35,414 nucleotides of DNA from Leptotrichiaceae bacterium (lineage in GTDB: Bacteria > Fusobacteriota > Fusobacteriia > Fusobacteriales > Leptotrichiaceae). Below are positions 1 through 8,640 of this stretch, one piece after another. Location: assembly GCA_018060185.1 (NCBI GenBank), contig JAGOWQ010000018.1, positions 1 through 35,414 of the forward strand, given 5' to 3'. A program made the translations under genes and the position numbers. The notes beneath the pieces were generated by a model that searched no databases, was not told where the DNA came from, and was given only the letters and a program-made list of their open reading frames with translations. Position 1 is the first letter of the stretch. Each line of letters starts with the position of its first letter.

Positions 1-168
1 ATGATTGACAGAATATTTAGGGGTTTTGTTATTGACATGATAGATTTTAATGGAATATGGGTATTTGTATTTAACTTAGCTGACATGTATGTTCATATTG
101 GAATTTACATAATTGTAATTGATTACGTAGTTAGAAAATATAGAAAAAAGGAATTAAAAACAAAGTAG
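1..168 (+). CDS. lspA: Lipoprotein signal peptidase LspA, C-terminal part
   Basis: This is the 3' end of an open frame cut by the window edge; 55 residues remain before TAG at 166-168. The fragment carries the two LspA hallmarks, VIDMID and FNLAD, which hold the two catalytic aspartates (D12 and D28 of the fragment). A hydrophobic last membrane segment and a basic tail (RKYRKKELKTK) follow. LspA is an inner-membrane aspartyl protease that removes the signal peptide of lipidated prolipoproteins. Its stop lies 15 bases before glyQ, so it is probably the first visible gene of an lspA-glyQ-glyS transcript. Family membership is clear from the motifs; the true start lies outside the window. Confidence 0.9.
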   Translation: MIDRIFRGFVIDMIDFNGIWVFVFNLADMYVHIGIYIIVIDYVVRKYRKKELKTK

Positions 169-183
169 GAAAGGATAAATAAA

Positions 184-1053
184 ATGACATTTCAGGAAAT
201 TATTTTAACTCTTCAGAAATTTTGGGGAGATAGAGGATGTGTAATTGGAAACCCTTATGATGTGGAAACTGGAGCTGGTACATTTAATCCTGATACATTT
301 TTGATGTCATTAGGACCTGAACCTTGGAGTGTAGCGTATGTTGAACCTTCAAGAAGACCTAAAGATGGAAGATACGGAGAAAATCCTAACAGAGTTTATC
401 AACATCATCAATTTCAAGTGATAATGAAACCTTCTCCTGAAAATATACAAGAACTTTATTTAGAAAGTTTAGTTGCATTAGGAATAAATCCCAAAGATCA
501 TGATATAAGATTTGTTGAAGATAATTGGGAAAGTCCTACTTTAGGAGCGTGGGGACTTGGATGGGAAGTTTGGCTAGACGGTATGGAAATAACTCAGTTT
601 ACATATTTTCAACAAGTTGGAGGATTAGAAGTTGATATAGTTCCTGTGGAACTTACATATGGTTTAGAAAGAATAGCTCTTTATTTACAAGATAAGGAAA
701 ATGTGTATGATTTAGAATGGGCAAAAAATGTAAAATATGGAGAAAGACGTTTTCAATATGAATATGAAATGTCGAAGTATAGTTTTGAAGTTGCAGATGT
801 TACAATGCATTTTACATTATTTGATATGTATGAAAAAGAGGCGTTAAATTGTTTAGAACATAAATTGGTTCTTCCAGCTTACGACTATGTGTTAAAATGT
901 TCTCATACATTTAATAATCTTGATGCAAGAGGAGCGATTAGTACTACAGAAAGAATGTCCTACATATTAAGAGTGAGAGATCTTGCCAAAAAATGTGCTG
1001 AACAGTTTGTAGAAATTAGAAAAAAATTAGGATATCCATTAATGGAAAAATAA
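184..1053 (+). CDS. glyQ: Glycyl-tRNA synthetase alpha subunit
   Basis: The 289-residue product is close to the usual length of about 300 for GlyQ. It holds the class II catalytic core of the tetrameric bacterial glycyl-tRNA synthetase, which charges tRNA-Gly using ATP and glycine. The highly conserved N-terminal block is easy to recognise ([20 protein letters not shown] near residues 13-32, then [17 protein letters not shown] and QHHQFQV). The start follows an AAAGGA-type site. glyS follows after 48 bases, the expected partner order, and the two subunits must assemble for activity. Separate alpha and beta genes are the bacterial type, unlike the single-chain enzyme of archaea, eukaryotes and some bacteria. 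Confidence 0.97.
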   Translation: MTFQEIILTLQKFWGDRGCVIGNPYDVETGAGTFNPDTFLMSLGPEPWSVAYVEPSRRPKDGRYGENPNRVYQHHQFQVIMKPSPENIQELYLESLVALGINPKDHDIRFVEDNWESPTLGAWGLGWEVWLDGMEITQFTYFQQVGGLEVDIVPVELTYGLERIALYLQDKENVYDLEWAKNVKYGERRFQYEYEMSKYSFEVADVTMHFTLFDMYEKEALNCLEHKLVLPAYDYVLKCSHTFNNLDARGAISTTERMSYILRVRDLAKKCAEQFVEIRKKLGYPLMEK

Positions 1054-1101
1054 AAATTATTTTATGGATAAAAAATAATAAAAAAATGAAAGGAGAAAAT
1101 A

Positions 1102-3132
1102 GTGAATTTTCTTTTTGAGATAGGATTGGAAGAGCTTCCATCAAGGTATGTTGATGAAGCAGAATCGAATTTGAAAAAATTAATGGAAGATGAACTCAAA
1201 TCTGAAAGAATATCTTTTTCAGATATTGAATCATTTAGTACCCCTAGAAGAATAGCAATAATCATAAAGGATATAGCAGATAAACAAGAAGATTTGTATA
1301 AAAAAAGTTTAGGGCCGTCAATCGAAGTTGGGTATAAAGATGGTCGTTTGACAAAAGCAGGAGAAGGTTTTATTAAGTCACAAGGTGCAACAGAAGATGA
1401 TATTAAAATAATTGAAAATGAAAAAGGAAAATACATTTTAATTGATAAATTTATATCAGGTAAAGAATCAAAAGAAATACTTCCAACAATATTATTTAAT
1501 ATTGTTAATAAAATTGAATTTGAAAAATCAATGAAATGGTCTGATAAATCTTTTAGATTTGCAAGGCCTATAAAGTGGTTTGTTACGTTATTAGATAAAG
1601 AAATAATACCGTTTGAATTTGAAGGAATAAAAGGTGGAAACATTACAAGAGGAATGAGGTATTTTTCTTCCCAAAATATAGAGTTATCAAATCCCCTTGA
1701 ATACGAAATAAAATTAAAAGATAATTTTGTTATTCCTAAAAAAGAAGAAAGAAAATCTAAAATACTTGAAAGTATAAAAGAAAATTGTGAAACTAATGGA
1801 GATATCGCTATAATAAACAAAAATCTATTAGAAGAGGTTACAAATTTAGTTGAATATCCCTATGCATTAAAGGGAGAATTTTCTAAAGATTATTTATTAT
1901 TACCTGAAGATATAATAACAATAACAATGGAAACTCACCAAAGATATTTTCCAGTGAAGGATGAAAATGGTAATTTATCAAATAAATTTATTTTAATAAG
2001 GAATTCACCTGAATATTCAGAAATTGTGAAAAAGGGAAATGAGAAAGTAATAGAACCAAGGCTTGCAGATGCTAAATTTTTCTTTGATGAAGATTTAAAA
2101 AATAATTTTGAAGAAAATGTAATAAAATTGAAGGAAGTTACTTTTCAAAAGGACATGGGGACAATTTATGATAAGATTACGAGAAGTTTAAAAATTTCTG
2201 AATATTTAATTTCTGAATTAGGATTAGAAAACGAAAAGGAAAATATACTTAGAACAGTTAAGTTATCCAAAGCGGATTTAGTTACAAATGTAATAGGTGA
2301 AAAAGAATTTACAAAATTACAAGGTTTTATGGGATCAATTTATGCAGAAAAACAATCTGAAAATAAAAACGTAGCTCTTGGAATATTTGAACACTATTTA
2401 CCTAGATATCAAGGAGATAAATTACCTAGTACTGTCGAAGGAGCCATATCTGGAATTTCAGATAAAATAGATACGGTTGTTGGTTGTTTTTCAGTTGGAT
2501 TAAAACCTACAAGTTCTAAAGATCCTTATGCACTAAGACGTGCTGTTCAAGGAATTGTTCAAGTTATTTTAAATTCTAAATTACAAATAGATTATAAAAA
2601 ATTAATAAATAAAACTTATGAAATTTTTTCTGAAGATAAAAAAATCCTTTCTGAAAATGTTGCAAATGATGTAATAGAATTATTTAAGCAAAGAATTAGT
2701 AATGTTTTATCTGAAAAGTTTAATAAAGAGTTAGTTTCTTATGAAATTAATTTGGAAAATAATTTAGTGAAATTAGAAAATAAACTTTCTGTATTACTAG
2801 AATTATCTAAAACAAAAGATTTTGAAATCTTAATAAATCTTTTAAAAAGGGTAAAAAATATAGTTAAAGATATTAATAAAGAAGAATTGGTTTCAGAAGA
2901 TTTATTTGAAAAAGAAGAAGAAAAAGAACTATTTAATTTAGGAATTGAATTAGAAAAGCTTGAATTAGAAGAATTTTCAAAATATATAGAAGTATTACTT
3001 AAAAATGCCAATGTCATAAACAATTATTTTGATAATATAAAAATAAATACAGAAGATGAAAAAATAAAAAATAATAGAGTAGCTACATTAAAAAAATTAG
3101 AAAAATCTATTGATAAAATGATAAGCATATAA
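1102..3132 (+). CDS. glyS: Glycyl-tRNA synthetase beta subunit
   Basis: This 676-residue protein is close to the approximately 690 expected for GlyS, which recognises and positions tRNA-Gly for the alpha subunit. It begins with a GTG codon preceded by AAAGGAG. The N-terminus (NFLFEIGLEELPSRYVDEA) is the standard GlyS opening, followed by FSTPRRIA and MKWSDKSFRFARPIKWF. The middle carries an HD-like region and the DPYALRRAVQGI block typical of GlyS and anticodon-binding domains. The last third is very rich in Lys, Glu and Asn, as elsewhere in this genome. It ends about 90 bases before the promoter of the next gene; no convincing terminator is seen. Confidence 0.97.
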   Translation: MNFLFEIGLEELPSRYVDEAESNLKKLMEDELKSERISFSDIESFSTPRRIAIIIKDIADKQEDLYKKSLGPSIEVGYKDGRLTKAGEGFIKSQGATEDDIKIIENEKGKYILIDKFISGKESKEILPTILFNIVNKIEFEKSMKWSDKSFRFARPIKWFVTLLDKEIIPFEFEGIKGGNITRGMRYFSSQNIELSNPLEYEIKLKDNFVIPKKEERKSKILESIKENCETNGDIAIINKNLLEEVTNLVEYPYALKGEFSKDYLLLPEDIITITMETHQRYFPVKDENGNLSNKFILIRNSPEYSEIVKKGNEKVIEPRLADAKFFFDEDLKNNFEENVIKLKEVTFQKDMGTIYDKITRSLKISEYLISELGLENEKENILRTVKLSKADLVTNVIGEKEFTKLQGFMGSIYAEKQSENKNVALGIFEHYLPRYQGDKLPSTVEGAISGISDKIDTVVGCFSVGLKPTSSKDPYALRRAVQGIVQVILNSKLQIDYKKLINKTYEIFSEDKKILSENVANDVIELFKQRISNVLSEKFNKELVSYEINLENNLVKLENKLSVLLELSKTKDFEILINLLKRVKNIVKDINKEELVSEDLFEKEEEKELFNLGIELEKLELEEFSKYIEVLLKNANVINNYFDNIKINTEDEKIKNNRVATLKKLEKSIDKMISI

Positions 3133-3221
3133 AAAGCAAAAAAATATTTTGTTAGAAATACTATAATTATTGACTTCATAGTCATTAAATAAAAATTAGT
3201 TAATAAAAAATAAAAAAAGTA

Positions 3222-3250
3222 TTGCTTTTTTTTATGAAGTATAGTATAAT
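3222..3250 (+). promoter_or_regulatory. Sigma-70-type promoter of the OmpA-like gene
   Basis: A TTGCTT -35 box (3222-3227) and a perfect TATAAT -10 box (3245-3250) are separated by 17 bases. The start codon is 57 bases beyond the -10, with AGGAGG just before it. The quality fits an abundant outer-membrane protein. Confidence 0.8.
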
Positions 3251-3306
3251 CTTAGAAGAAAGTTAGGTAGACTAAGAAAAAAAATGAAATATCTAGGAGG
3301 ATAAAA

Positions 3307-4380
3307 ATGAAAAAGTTAGTTATTTTAGGAACAGCTTTATTGGCTTTAAATGCAGTTGCATCTGAGATCCAATTAAAAGCAGGGTACGATTTAAGTAGAA
3401 AATATAAAAATGGGAATGGAGACATTGAAGACTTTAAATTTAAAAAAGGACCTACACTAGGTTTGGAGTATATCTTTGATAACCAAGGTGAATTTGAATG
3501 GGGATTAGGAGCGGAATATAAATTCTCTAGTAATTCAGGTAGTTTAAAAGATAAAGATAATAATAAAATAGTAAGAGTAGCTCCAGTGTATGCATTAGGT
3601 AAGTTTAATTTAATAACTACAGCGGCAGGAAATGATGCTTTATATGTTTTAGGAAGAGCAGGATATGGATTTGCATCTGAGCATAAATATTTTGGAGAAG
3701 ACATTTCTGGTGGATTATATGCAGCAGCAGGTTTAGGGACAGAGTTTGGACCAGTTTCATTAGAAGCTCTAGTTGAGAGACAAAATATTAAATATACTTA
3801 TTCAAGTGGTGTAAAAGATAAAGATAAAATTGATACATTTGGATTAAGACTTGGATACAGATTAGGAAACTTAGTAAATGATAGACAACCAAAAATAGTT
3901 GAAAGAGTTGTTAGAGAGACAGTTACTGTAACTCCACCTGCTCCAGTAAAACAACCAATTGTAACTGGAAAAACTGTTGCATTACCATTTAGTTGTGCAG
4001 CTGATGAAAGAAAATGTATTATTAGAGGATTCAAAGTTGATGGAAGAGTACCAAGTGAGACTGAAGCTCAAGATTTAAGAACTATTGCTGGAATAATAAA
4101 TCAATTTGCTGATGGTGGATCAATTGACTTTATAGGACATACTGACTCTACTGGTTCAGATGCTTACAATCAAAAATTATCAGTAGCAAGAGCTCAAAAT
4201 GTTGCTAGATTATTGAGAGAGTATGGATTGAAAAATTCAGTTTCTTATGGAGCTATAACTGGAAGAGGAGAATCTCAACCAGCTGATACAAATGCTACAG
4301 TTGAAGGAAGATACAACAATAGAAGAGTTGAATTATTCTTTAATAATGTTGACTTTTCAAATGTAACATTTACTAATTAA
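3307..4380 (+). CDS. OmpA-family outer-membrane protein
   Basis: The 357-residue precursor opens with a signal peptide (MKKLVILGTALLALNAVAS, cleavage around residue 18). Residues about 20-190 alternate polar and hydrophobic residues with many Gly and Tyr, as expected for a small outer-membrane beta-barrel. A proline-rich linker (TVTPPAPVKQP) follows. From about residue 225 it is an OmpA C-terminal domain: the peptidoglycan-binding signature begins at GHTDSTG (from residue 277), with the later NNRRVELFF block. Two cysteines at 230 and 237 could form a disulfide at the domain start. The likely role is tethering the outer membrane to peptidoglycan. It has its own strong promoter and terminator and is monocistronic. 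The barrel half is poorly conserved between genera, so an exact name is not assigned. Confidence 0.92.
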   Translation: MKKLVILGTALLALNAVASEIQLKAGYDLSRKYKNGNGDIEDFKFKKGPTLGLEYIFDNQGEFEWGLGAEYKFSSNSGSLKDKDNNKIVRVAPVYALGKFNLITTAAGNDALYVLGRAGYGFASEHKYFGEDISGGLYAAAGLGTEFGPVSLEALVERQNIKYTYSSGVKDKDKIDTFGLRLGYRLGNLVNDRQPKIVERVVRETVTVTPPAPVKQPIVTGKTVALPFSCAADERKCIIRGFKVDGRVPSETEAQDLRTIAGIINQFADGGSIDFIGHTDSTGSDAYNQKLSVARAQNVARLLREYGLKNSVSYGAITGRGESQPADTNATVEGRYNNRRVELFFNNVDFSNVTFTN

Positions 4381-4402
4381 TAATATTAAAAACAATATAT
4401 TT

Positions 4403-4435
4403 GAAAACTACCTTGTTTGGTAGTTTTCTTTTTAT
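4403..4435 (+). terminator. Rho-independent terminator after the OmpA-like gene
   Basis: A perfect 10-bp stem (GAAAACTACC at 4403-4412 with GGTAGTTTTC at 4419-4428) and a 6-base loop are followed by a T-rich run. Confidence 0.9.
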
Positions 4436-4477
4436 AATAGTTTTTAATATATTTACAATAAAAATATAAAAAAAAGG

Positions 4478-4506
4478 TTGATTTTTTCAAGCAAATATAG
4501 TATACT
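4478..4506 (+). promoter_or_regulatory. Promoter of the first tRNA cluster
   Basis: TTGATT (4478-4483) and TATACT (4501-4506) have a 17-base spacer, 19 bases upstream of the tRNA-Val gene. Confidence 0.75.
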
Positions 4507-4525
4507 AATTGAGTACTGAATAAAT

Positions 4526-4601
4526 GGTCGCATAGCTCAGTTGGGAGAGCACCTGCCTTACAAGCAGGGGGTCACTGGTTCGAGCCCAGTTGCGACCACC
4601 A
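4526..4601 (+). tRNA. tRNA-Val (UAC), copy 1
   Basis: A 76-base cloverleaf with acceptor arms GGTCGCA/TGCGACC, anticodon TAC at 4559-4561 and encoded CCA. The base after the anticodon is A37, the site that TrmN6-type methyltransferases modify in tRNA1-Val; a candidate enzyme lies at 20493. A near-identical copy lies at 25901. Confidence 0.96.
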
Positions 4602-4606
4602 TTTTT

Positions 4607-4683
4607 GGAGGTGTAGCTCAGTTGGTTAGAGTGCTTGCCTGTCACGCAAGATGTCGCGAGTTCGAGTCTCGTCACTTCCGCCA
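4607..4683 (+). tRNA. tRNA-Asp (GUC), copy 1
   Basis: A 77-base cloverleaf with anticodon GTC at 4641-4643 and encoded CCA. The acceptor stem GGAGGTG/CACTTCC contains one G-U pair. It lies five bases after tRNA-Val and is repeated exactly at 25982. Confidence 0.96.
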
Positions 4684-4691
4684 TTTAATAC

Positions 4692-4767
4692 GCCCAGATA
4701 GCTCAGTCGGTAGAGCAAGGGACTGAAAATCCCTGTGTCCGTGGTTCGATTCCGCGTCTGGGCACCA
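4692..4767 (+). tRNA. tRNA-Phe (GAA)
   Basis: A 76-base cloverleaf with acceptor GCCCAGA/TCTGGGC, anticodon GAA at 4725-4727 and encoded CCA. It is the last gene of the first cluster and has no counterpart in the second array. Confidence 0.96.
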
Positions 4768-4792
4768 TTTAAAAGACTAAAAAATGATATAT

Positions 4793-4828
4793 AGTGTAAT
4801 TTAATATTTTATAAATTACACTTTTTTA
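4793..4828 (+). terminator. Terminator of the first tRNA cluster
   Basis: A perfect 11-bp stem (4793-4803 with 4812-4822) and an 8-base loop lead into a run of T. Confidence 0.85.
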
Positions 4829-4888
4829 TTATATTTCAAATTTTTATTTAATATTTTAAAATAAATTAAGGTTCCTAAAATATAATAA

Positions 4889-4918
4889 AAAGTTTTTAAT
4901 AAAACTATTAAAAACTTT
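4889..4918. repeat. 12-bp inverted repeat in the gap before murE
   Basis: AAAGTTTTTAAT (4889-4900) and ATTAAAAACTTT (4907-4918) are perfect complements around a 6-base loop. It lies in an otherwise featureless AT-rich gap (4829-4970) and lacks a T-run, so it could be an operator or simply low-complexity sequence. Confidence 0.4.
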
Positions 4919-4978
4919 ATAAGTAAATTAAAAACTATGAAATTTTTAAAGTTATTAAATAGAAATAGATTTTTTTTA

Positions 4979-5028
4979 TATAAAATGATAAAATGAACAT
5001 AGTATTAGAGTATCTATGTTATTTTTTT
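4979..5028 (+). promoter_or_regulatory. murE promoter and leader hairpin
   Basis: An extended -10 box, TGATAAAAT (4986-4994), overlaps a second possible -10 (TATAAAAT, 4979-4986). Immediately downstream, AACATAG (4996-5002) and CTATGTT (5014-5020) form a 7-bp stem, followed by seven T. If transcription starts from the upstream -10, the leader RNA would open with a terminator-like hairpin. If it starts from the downstream -10, the left arm is only partly transcribed and the dyad would act on DNA. Confidence 0.45.
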
Positions 5029-5042
5029 ATAAAGGAGTAAAT

Positions 5043-6503
5043 ATGTACAAAATTTTTAATAATATTTTATATGATGAATTACATAAAGGAAAAGACTTTA
5101 AAATAGAGGGAATAGAATTTGATTCTAGAAAAATAAAAGATAATTATGTATTTGTAGCAATGATAGGTTCAGCTGTAGATGGTCACAATTTCATACAAAA
5201 AGCTATAAATAATGGAGCTAAAATGATAATAGTTGAAAAAAAAATTGTTCCTGAAAATTATATAGATTATGAAAATATTACTTTTATTTTTATAAAAAAC
5301 ATAAGAAAGCATTTAGGAATAATAGCTTCTAACTTTTATGATTATCCTCAAAATAAGGTAAAAATAATAGGAATAACTGGGACTAATGGAAAAACTACGT
5401 CAAGTTATATTTTGGAAAATATATTGGAAAAAACAGCTAGAATAGGAACAACTGGAAATAGAATATTAGATGAAGAATTTATAACTAAAAATACAACTCC
5501 AGAATCATTAGATCTCATAAAATTAATAAATGAAAGTGTAAAAAAAGGAGTGGAATATTTTATAATGGAGGTTAGTTCTCATGCTCTTGAAATAGGGAGA
5601 GTTAATTCTCTTTTGTTCGATGCGGCTATTTTCACTAATTTAACTCAAGATCATTTGGATTTTCACGGGACAATGGAAAATTATTTTAATGCTAAAAAGA
5701 AAATTTTTTCCATGATGAAAGATGAAAGCTTAGGAGTTATAAATATAGATGATGATTATGGAAGTAAAATTTATAATGAAAATAATAAAAAATTTATATC
5801 TATAGGAATTAAAAATAGGAATTGTGATTTATATGGGGAAATTTTAGAATATACTAATAACGGAATGAAATTAGAAATATTTTATGATAAAAAAAATTAT
5901 TTTTTAGAAGTAAATTTAATAGGAGAATATAATTTATACAATATATTAGGATGCATCGCCTTATCTTTAAGCCTAGGAATAGATATAAATTTTATTTTGA
6001 AAAAATTGACTAATGTTAATCCAGTTCCTGGAAGATTTGAAACTATAGAAAATAATAAAAATGCAAGAGTAGTAGTTGATTTTGCCCATACAGATGATGG
6101 ACTTTTAAATGTTGGAGATACTCTAAAAAATATAACTAAAAATAAAGTAATTACATTATTTGGTGCTGGAGGAGATAGAGACAATGAAAAAAGGCCTAAA
6201 ATGGCTAAAGCTGCATCAAAATTCAGTGATTTTATAATATTGACTTCTGATAATCCAAGGACAGAAGATCCCAAAGAAATTTTGAGACAAATCGAAGCGG
6301 GATTGGAAGGAGTTAATTACCCTAAAAATAAATATATTATCATAGAAGATAGGGAAAAAGCTATAAAATATGCTATTGAAATTTTACTTAATGAAGGCGA
6401 TAGTCTTTTGATAGCAGGTAAAGGTCATGAAACATATCAAATAATCGGTGAAGAAAAAATATATTTTGATGATAGAGAAATTGCAAAAAAATATTTGATA
6501 TAA
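5043..6503 (+). CDS. murE: UDP-MurNAc-tripeptide synthetase MurE
   Basis: MurE adds the third amino acid to UDP-MurNAc-L-Ala-D-Glu in the cytoplasm. The start chosen is ATG 5043, five bases after AAAGGAG; this gives 486 residues, and an in-frame upstream ATG at 5016 has no ribosome site. The Mur ligase order is intact: N-terminal UDP-binding domain, ATP loop TGTNGKTT (112-119), EVSSHAL, TNLTQDHLDFHG, the carbamoylated-lysine segment (ENYFNAKKKIF), then the C-terminal domain. DNPR at 403-406 is the signature of ligases adding meso-diaminopimelate (or lanthionine, as reported for Fusobacterium) rather than lysine. One oddity is HTDDG where most MurE proteins have HTPD. It stands apart from the usual mra/dcw cluster. 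Confidence 0.93.
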   Translation: MYKIFNNILYDELHKGKDFKIEGIEFDSRKIKDNYVFVAMIGSAVDGHNFIQKAINNGAKMIIVEKKIVPENYIDYENITFIFIKNIRKHLGIIASNFYDYPQNKVKIIGITGTNGKTTSSYILENILEKTARIGTTGNRILDEEFITKNTTPESLDLIKLINESVKKGVEYFIMEVSSHALEIGRVNSLLFDAAIFTNLTQDHLDFHGTMENYFNAKKKIFSMMKDESLGVINIDDDYGSKIYNENNKKFISIGIKNRNCDLYGEILEYTNNGMKLEIFYDKKNYFLEVNLIGEYNLYNILGCIALSLSLGIDINFILKKLTNVNPVPGRFETIENNKNARVVVDFAHTDDGLLNVGDTLKNITKNKVITLFGAGGDRDNEKRPKMAKAASKFSDFIILTSDNPRTEDPKEILRQIEAGLEGVNYPKNKYIIIEDREKAIKYAIEILLNEGDSLLIAGKGHETYQIIGEEKIYFDDREIAKKYLI

Positions 6504-6568
6504 TTTTTAATTTTTGATATACTTTGTGGGCAATATAAAAATTGTAAAAATAAGGAGGAAAATTAAAG

Positions 6569-7621
6569 ATGAAAAAAATAACTTTATTATTGGCGGTAAT
6601 ACTAATGTTGATATTATCTTGTGGTAAAAAAGGAAATGATAAAACTACGAGTAAAGAGTTAAACATCTACACATGGACATATTTTATTCCACAGAAAGTT
6701 ATAGATGATTTTCAAAAAGAAACAGGAATAAAGGTTAATTTAAGTTATTATGATAGCAATGACGTTATGATGACAAAATTAATGTCAGGTGCAAAAGGAT
6801 TTGATATAATATCACCTTCAACAGATTATGTAGATATATTAATAAAAACTGGCTTGATAGAAAAATTAGATAAAACAAAATTGACAAATATATATAATAA
6901 TTTAGACACTTCACTGAGATTAGATGAATTATCTAAAATTTATGATCCAGGATTAGAATATTCTATTCCTTATACTTATTCAGCAACTGGTATAGTTGTA
7001 AATAAAAAATTTATGAAAGATTATCCTAAATCATTTGAAATATTTTCACAGAATCAATATAAAGGAAAAATGACGATGCTTGATGATGGAAGAGAAACTT
7101 TAGGAGCAACATTACAATTTTTAGGTTATTCTTCTGATACTGAAAATGATGTAGAGTTAGAAGCTGCTAAAAATAAGTTAATTGAATGGAAAAAGAATCT
7201 TGCAAAATTTGATGCTGCAGCATTTGGAAAAAGTGTAGCAACTGGAGAATTTTTTGCAGCTCATGGGTATGCAGAAAATATTTACGGAGAATTAGATGAA
7301 GCTGAATATGAAAACTTTGATTATTTTATACCAAAAGGTTCTATGATGTATATAGATAGTATGGCGATAGTTAAAGGATCTCCTAATTTAGAAAATGCAT
7401 ATAAATTTTTAGAATTTTTATATAGACCTGAAAATTTCATTAGAGTGTATGAGCAATTTAAAGCACCATCTATTATAAAAGGAATTGAAGAAAAATCTAG
7501 TATTAAATCAATAGTAAAATCTAGTCAAGTTATAGAAAATGCTAAGTTACCAGGTTCTTTATCAGAGAAAGCTAAAGAAAAACACGATAAAATTTGGAAT
7601 GAAGTAAAATTGTCAAATTAA
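6569..7621 (+). CDS. potD: Spermidine/putrescine-binding lipoprotein, PotD family
   Basis: This 350-residue solute-binding protein starts with a lipoprotein signal peptide: basic start, hydrophobic core and lipobox ILSC with the lipidated cysteine at 18. The mature part opens with ELNIYTWTYFIPQKVIDDFQKETGIKV, a form typical of PotD/PotF proteins (N-IYxW, then a helix and FExETGIKV). Later blocks (FDIISPSTDYVDILIKTGLIEKLD; AYKFLEFLYRPEN) also fit extracellular polyamine-binding proteins. It would capture spermidine or putrescine for an ABC importer. The permease and ATPase genes (potABC) are not adjacent: murE lies upstream and metF converges downstream, so this is an orphan binding protein or one separated from its transporter. 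Substrate is inferred. Confidence 0.85.
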   Translation: MKKITLLLAVILMLILSCGKKGNDKTTSKELNIYTWTYFIPQKVIDDFQKETGIKVNLSYYDSNDVMMTKLMSGAKGFDIISPSTDYVDILIKTGLIEKLDKTKLTNIYNNLDTSLRLDELSKIYDPGLEYSIPYTYSATGIVVNKKFMKDYPKSFEIFSQNQYKGKMTMLDDGRETLGATLQFLGYSSDTENDVELEAAKNKLIEWKKNLAKFDAAAFGKSVATGEFFAAHGYAENIYGELDEAEYENFDYFIPKGSMMYIDSMAIVKGSPNLENAYKFLEFLYRPENFIRVYEQFKAPSIIKGIEEKSSIKSIVKSSQVIENAKLPGSLSEKAKEKHDKIWNEVKLSN

Positions 7622-7648
7622 TCAAATATTATAAAAGATAACGTAAAT

Positions 7649-7702
7649 AAAAAAAGGAACTTTTTTAGGATTATATTTAATCCTTTATAAAGGCCTTTTT
7701 TT
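7649..7702. terminator. Bidirectional terminator between potD and metF
   Basis: A nested structure: outer arms AAAAAAAGG (7649-7657) and CCTTTTTTT (7694-7702), inner stem AGGATTA/TAATCCT (7667-7673 with 7678-7684). The A-run on one side and T-run on the other allow it to serve both convergent genes. Confidence 0.8.
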
Positions 7703-7729
7703 ATTAAATAAAATTTATTTTATTTGTTA

Positions 7730-8596
7730 TTATCTTATGAAATCAATATTTTTCATAATCTCTTTAGCAACTTCAGATTTATTCATGGCGTATAAATGAA
7801 TTCCTGGTACATCGTTGGCAAGAAGTTCAATTATTTGTTCAGTAGCATAAATAAATCCAGCTTTTTGCATAGATTCAGGATTATCACCATATTTATCAAG
7901 AATTTTTTCTAATTTTTTAGGGATAGAACTTTTACATAATGAAGTTATTCTTTTTACTTGAGATACGCTAGTAACAGGCATAATTCCAGCACAAAGAGGT
8001 ACATTTATATCAAGTTTTTGGGCTTGCTCTATGAAATTAAAAAATTTATTATTATCAAAGAAAATTTGAGAAACTAAAAAATCAGCCCCTAAATCAACTT
8101 TTCTTTTTAAATGGATTAAATCTTGAATGTCATTACTTTCAAAGTGTGTTTCAGGGTAAAATGCAGCACCAATGGAAAAGTTTCCATCATCTTTCAAATC
8201 TTTTATAAGATCAGAAGAATATCTGTAATCTCCCAAGTCATAGATAGATTCGTCATTTCCTTGTGGAATATCCCCTCTTAAAGCAAGAATATTTTTTATG
8301 TTATGTTTTTTAACCTCATTTATGTAGCTAATAATATGTTCTTTTTTGCTACCAATACATGTAAGATGGGACATAACCTCTATATTTAAATTATTTTTTA
8401 TGTGTGAAGATATTTCTATTGTTCCACTTTTGTTTGTTCCACCAGCGCCGTAAGTGACACTTATAAAATCTGGATTTAATTTTGCTAATTCAGCTGTAAC
8501 AGAAATTAATTTTTCTTTTGTAAAATTTTTATTCGGTGGAAAAACTTCAAAAGAAATTACAGGTTTTTGTTTGTTAAATAAATTTTTTATAGACAT
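7730..8596 (-). CDS. metF: 5,10-Methylenetetrahydrofolate reductase
   Basis: The 288-residue protein is typical in length for bacterial MetF, an FAD-containing TIM-barrel enzyme that reduces methylene-THF to methyl-THF for methionine synthesis. Recognisable blocks are ISFEVFPPNK near residue 14 (with the catalytic glutamate), FISVTYGAGG, MSHLTCIG, ILALRGDIP and DFLVSQIFFDN, in the usual order. The ATG follows GAAAGGAA on the minus strand. It is transcribed alone, divergently from the suf operon, behind a long structured leader with an internal terminator (8641-8735), so expression is probably controlled by premature termination. No other methionine gene lies nearby. Confidence 0.95.
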   Translation of the reverse strand: MSIKNLFNKQKPVISFEVFPPNKNFTKEKLISVTAELAKLNPDFISVTYGAGGTNKSGTIEISSHIKNNLNIEVMSHLTCIGSKKEHIISYINEVKKHNIKNILALRGDIPQGNDESIYDLGDYRYSSDLIKDLKDDGNFSIGAAFYPETHFESNDIQDLIHLKRKVDLGADFLVSQIFFDNNKFFNFIEQAQKLDINVPLCAGIMPVTSVSQVKRITSLCKSSIPKKLEKILDKYGDNPESMQKAGFIYATEQIIELLANDVPGIHLYAMNKSEVAKEIMKNIDFIR

Positions 8597-8640
8597 TTAA
8601 AATTTCCTTTCAACGATATTTTTTATATAAATAATTTGTG

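Larger units (their letters stand above)
4524..4683 (+). repeat. 160-bp tRNA-Val/tRNA-Asp repeat, copy 1
   Basis: This block, including the five-base spacer, matches 25899-26058 with one difference that I can find (C at 4593, T at 25968). The flanks on both sides differ. Confidence 0.93.

Noticed and set aside
1062-1820. Long minus-strand frame (252 residues) opposite glyS
   Set aside because: It mirrors codon bias of glyS on the other strand, lacks a ribosome site and is rich in Ser, Ile and Phe as antisense frames are here.
3252-4034. Minus-strand frames opposite the OmpA-like gene
   Set aside because: Shadows of a clear gene with signal peptide and OmpA domain.
4541-4726. Plus-strand 61-residue frame in the first tRNA cluster
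   Set aside because: It runs through three tRNA genes and is only read-through of structured RNA sequence.
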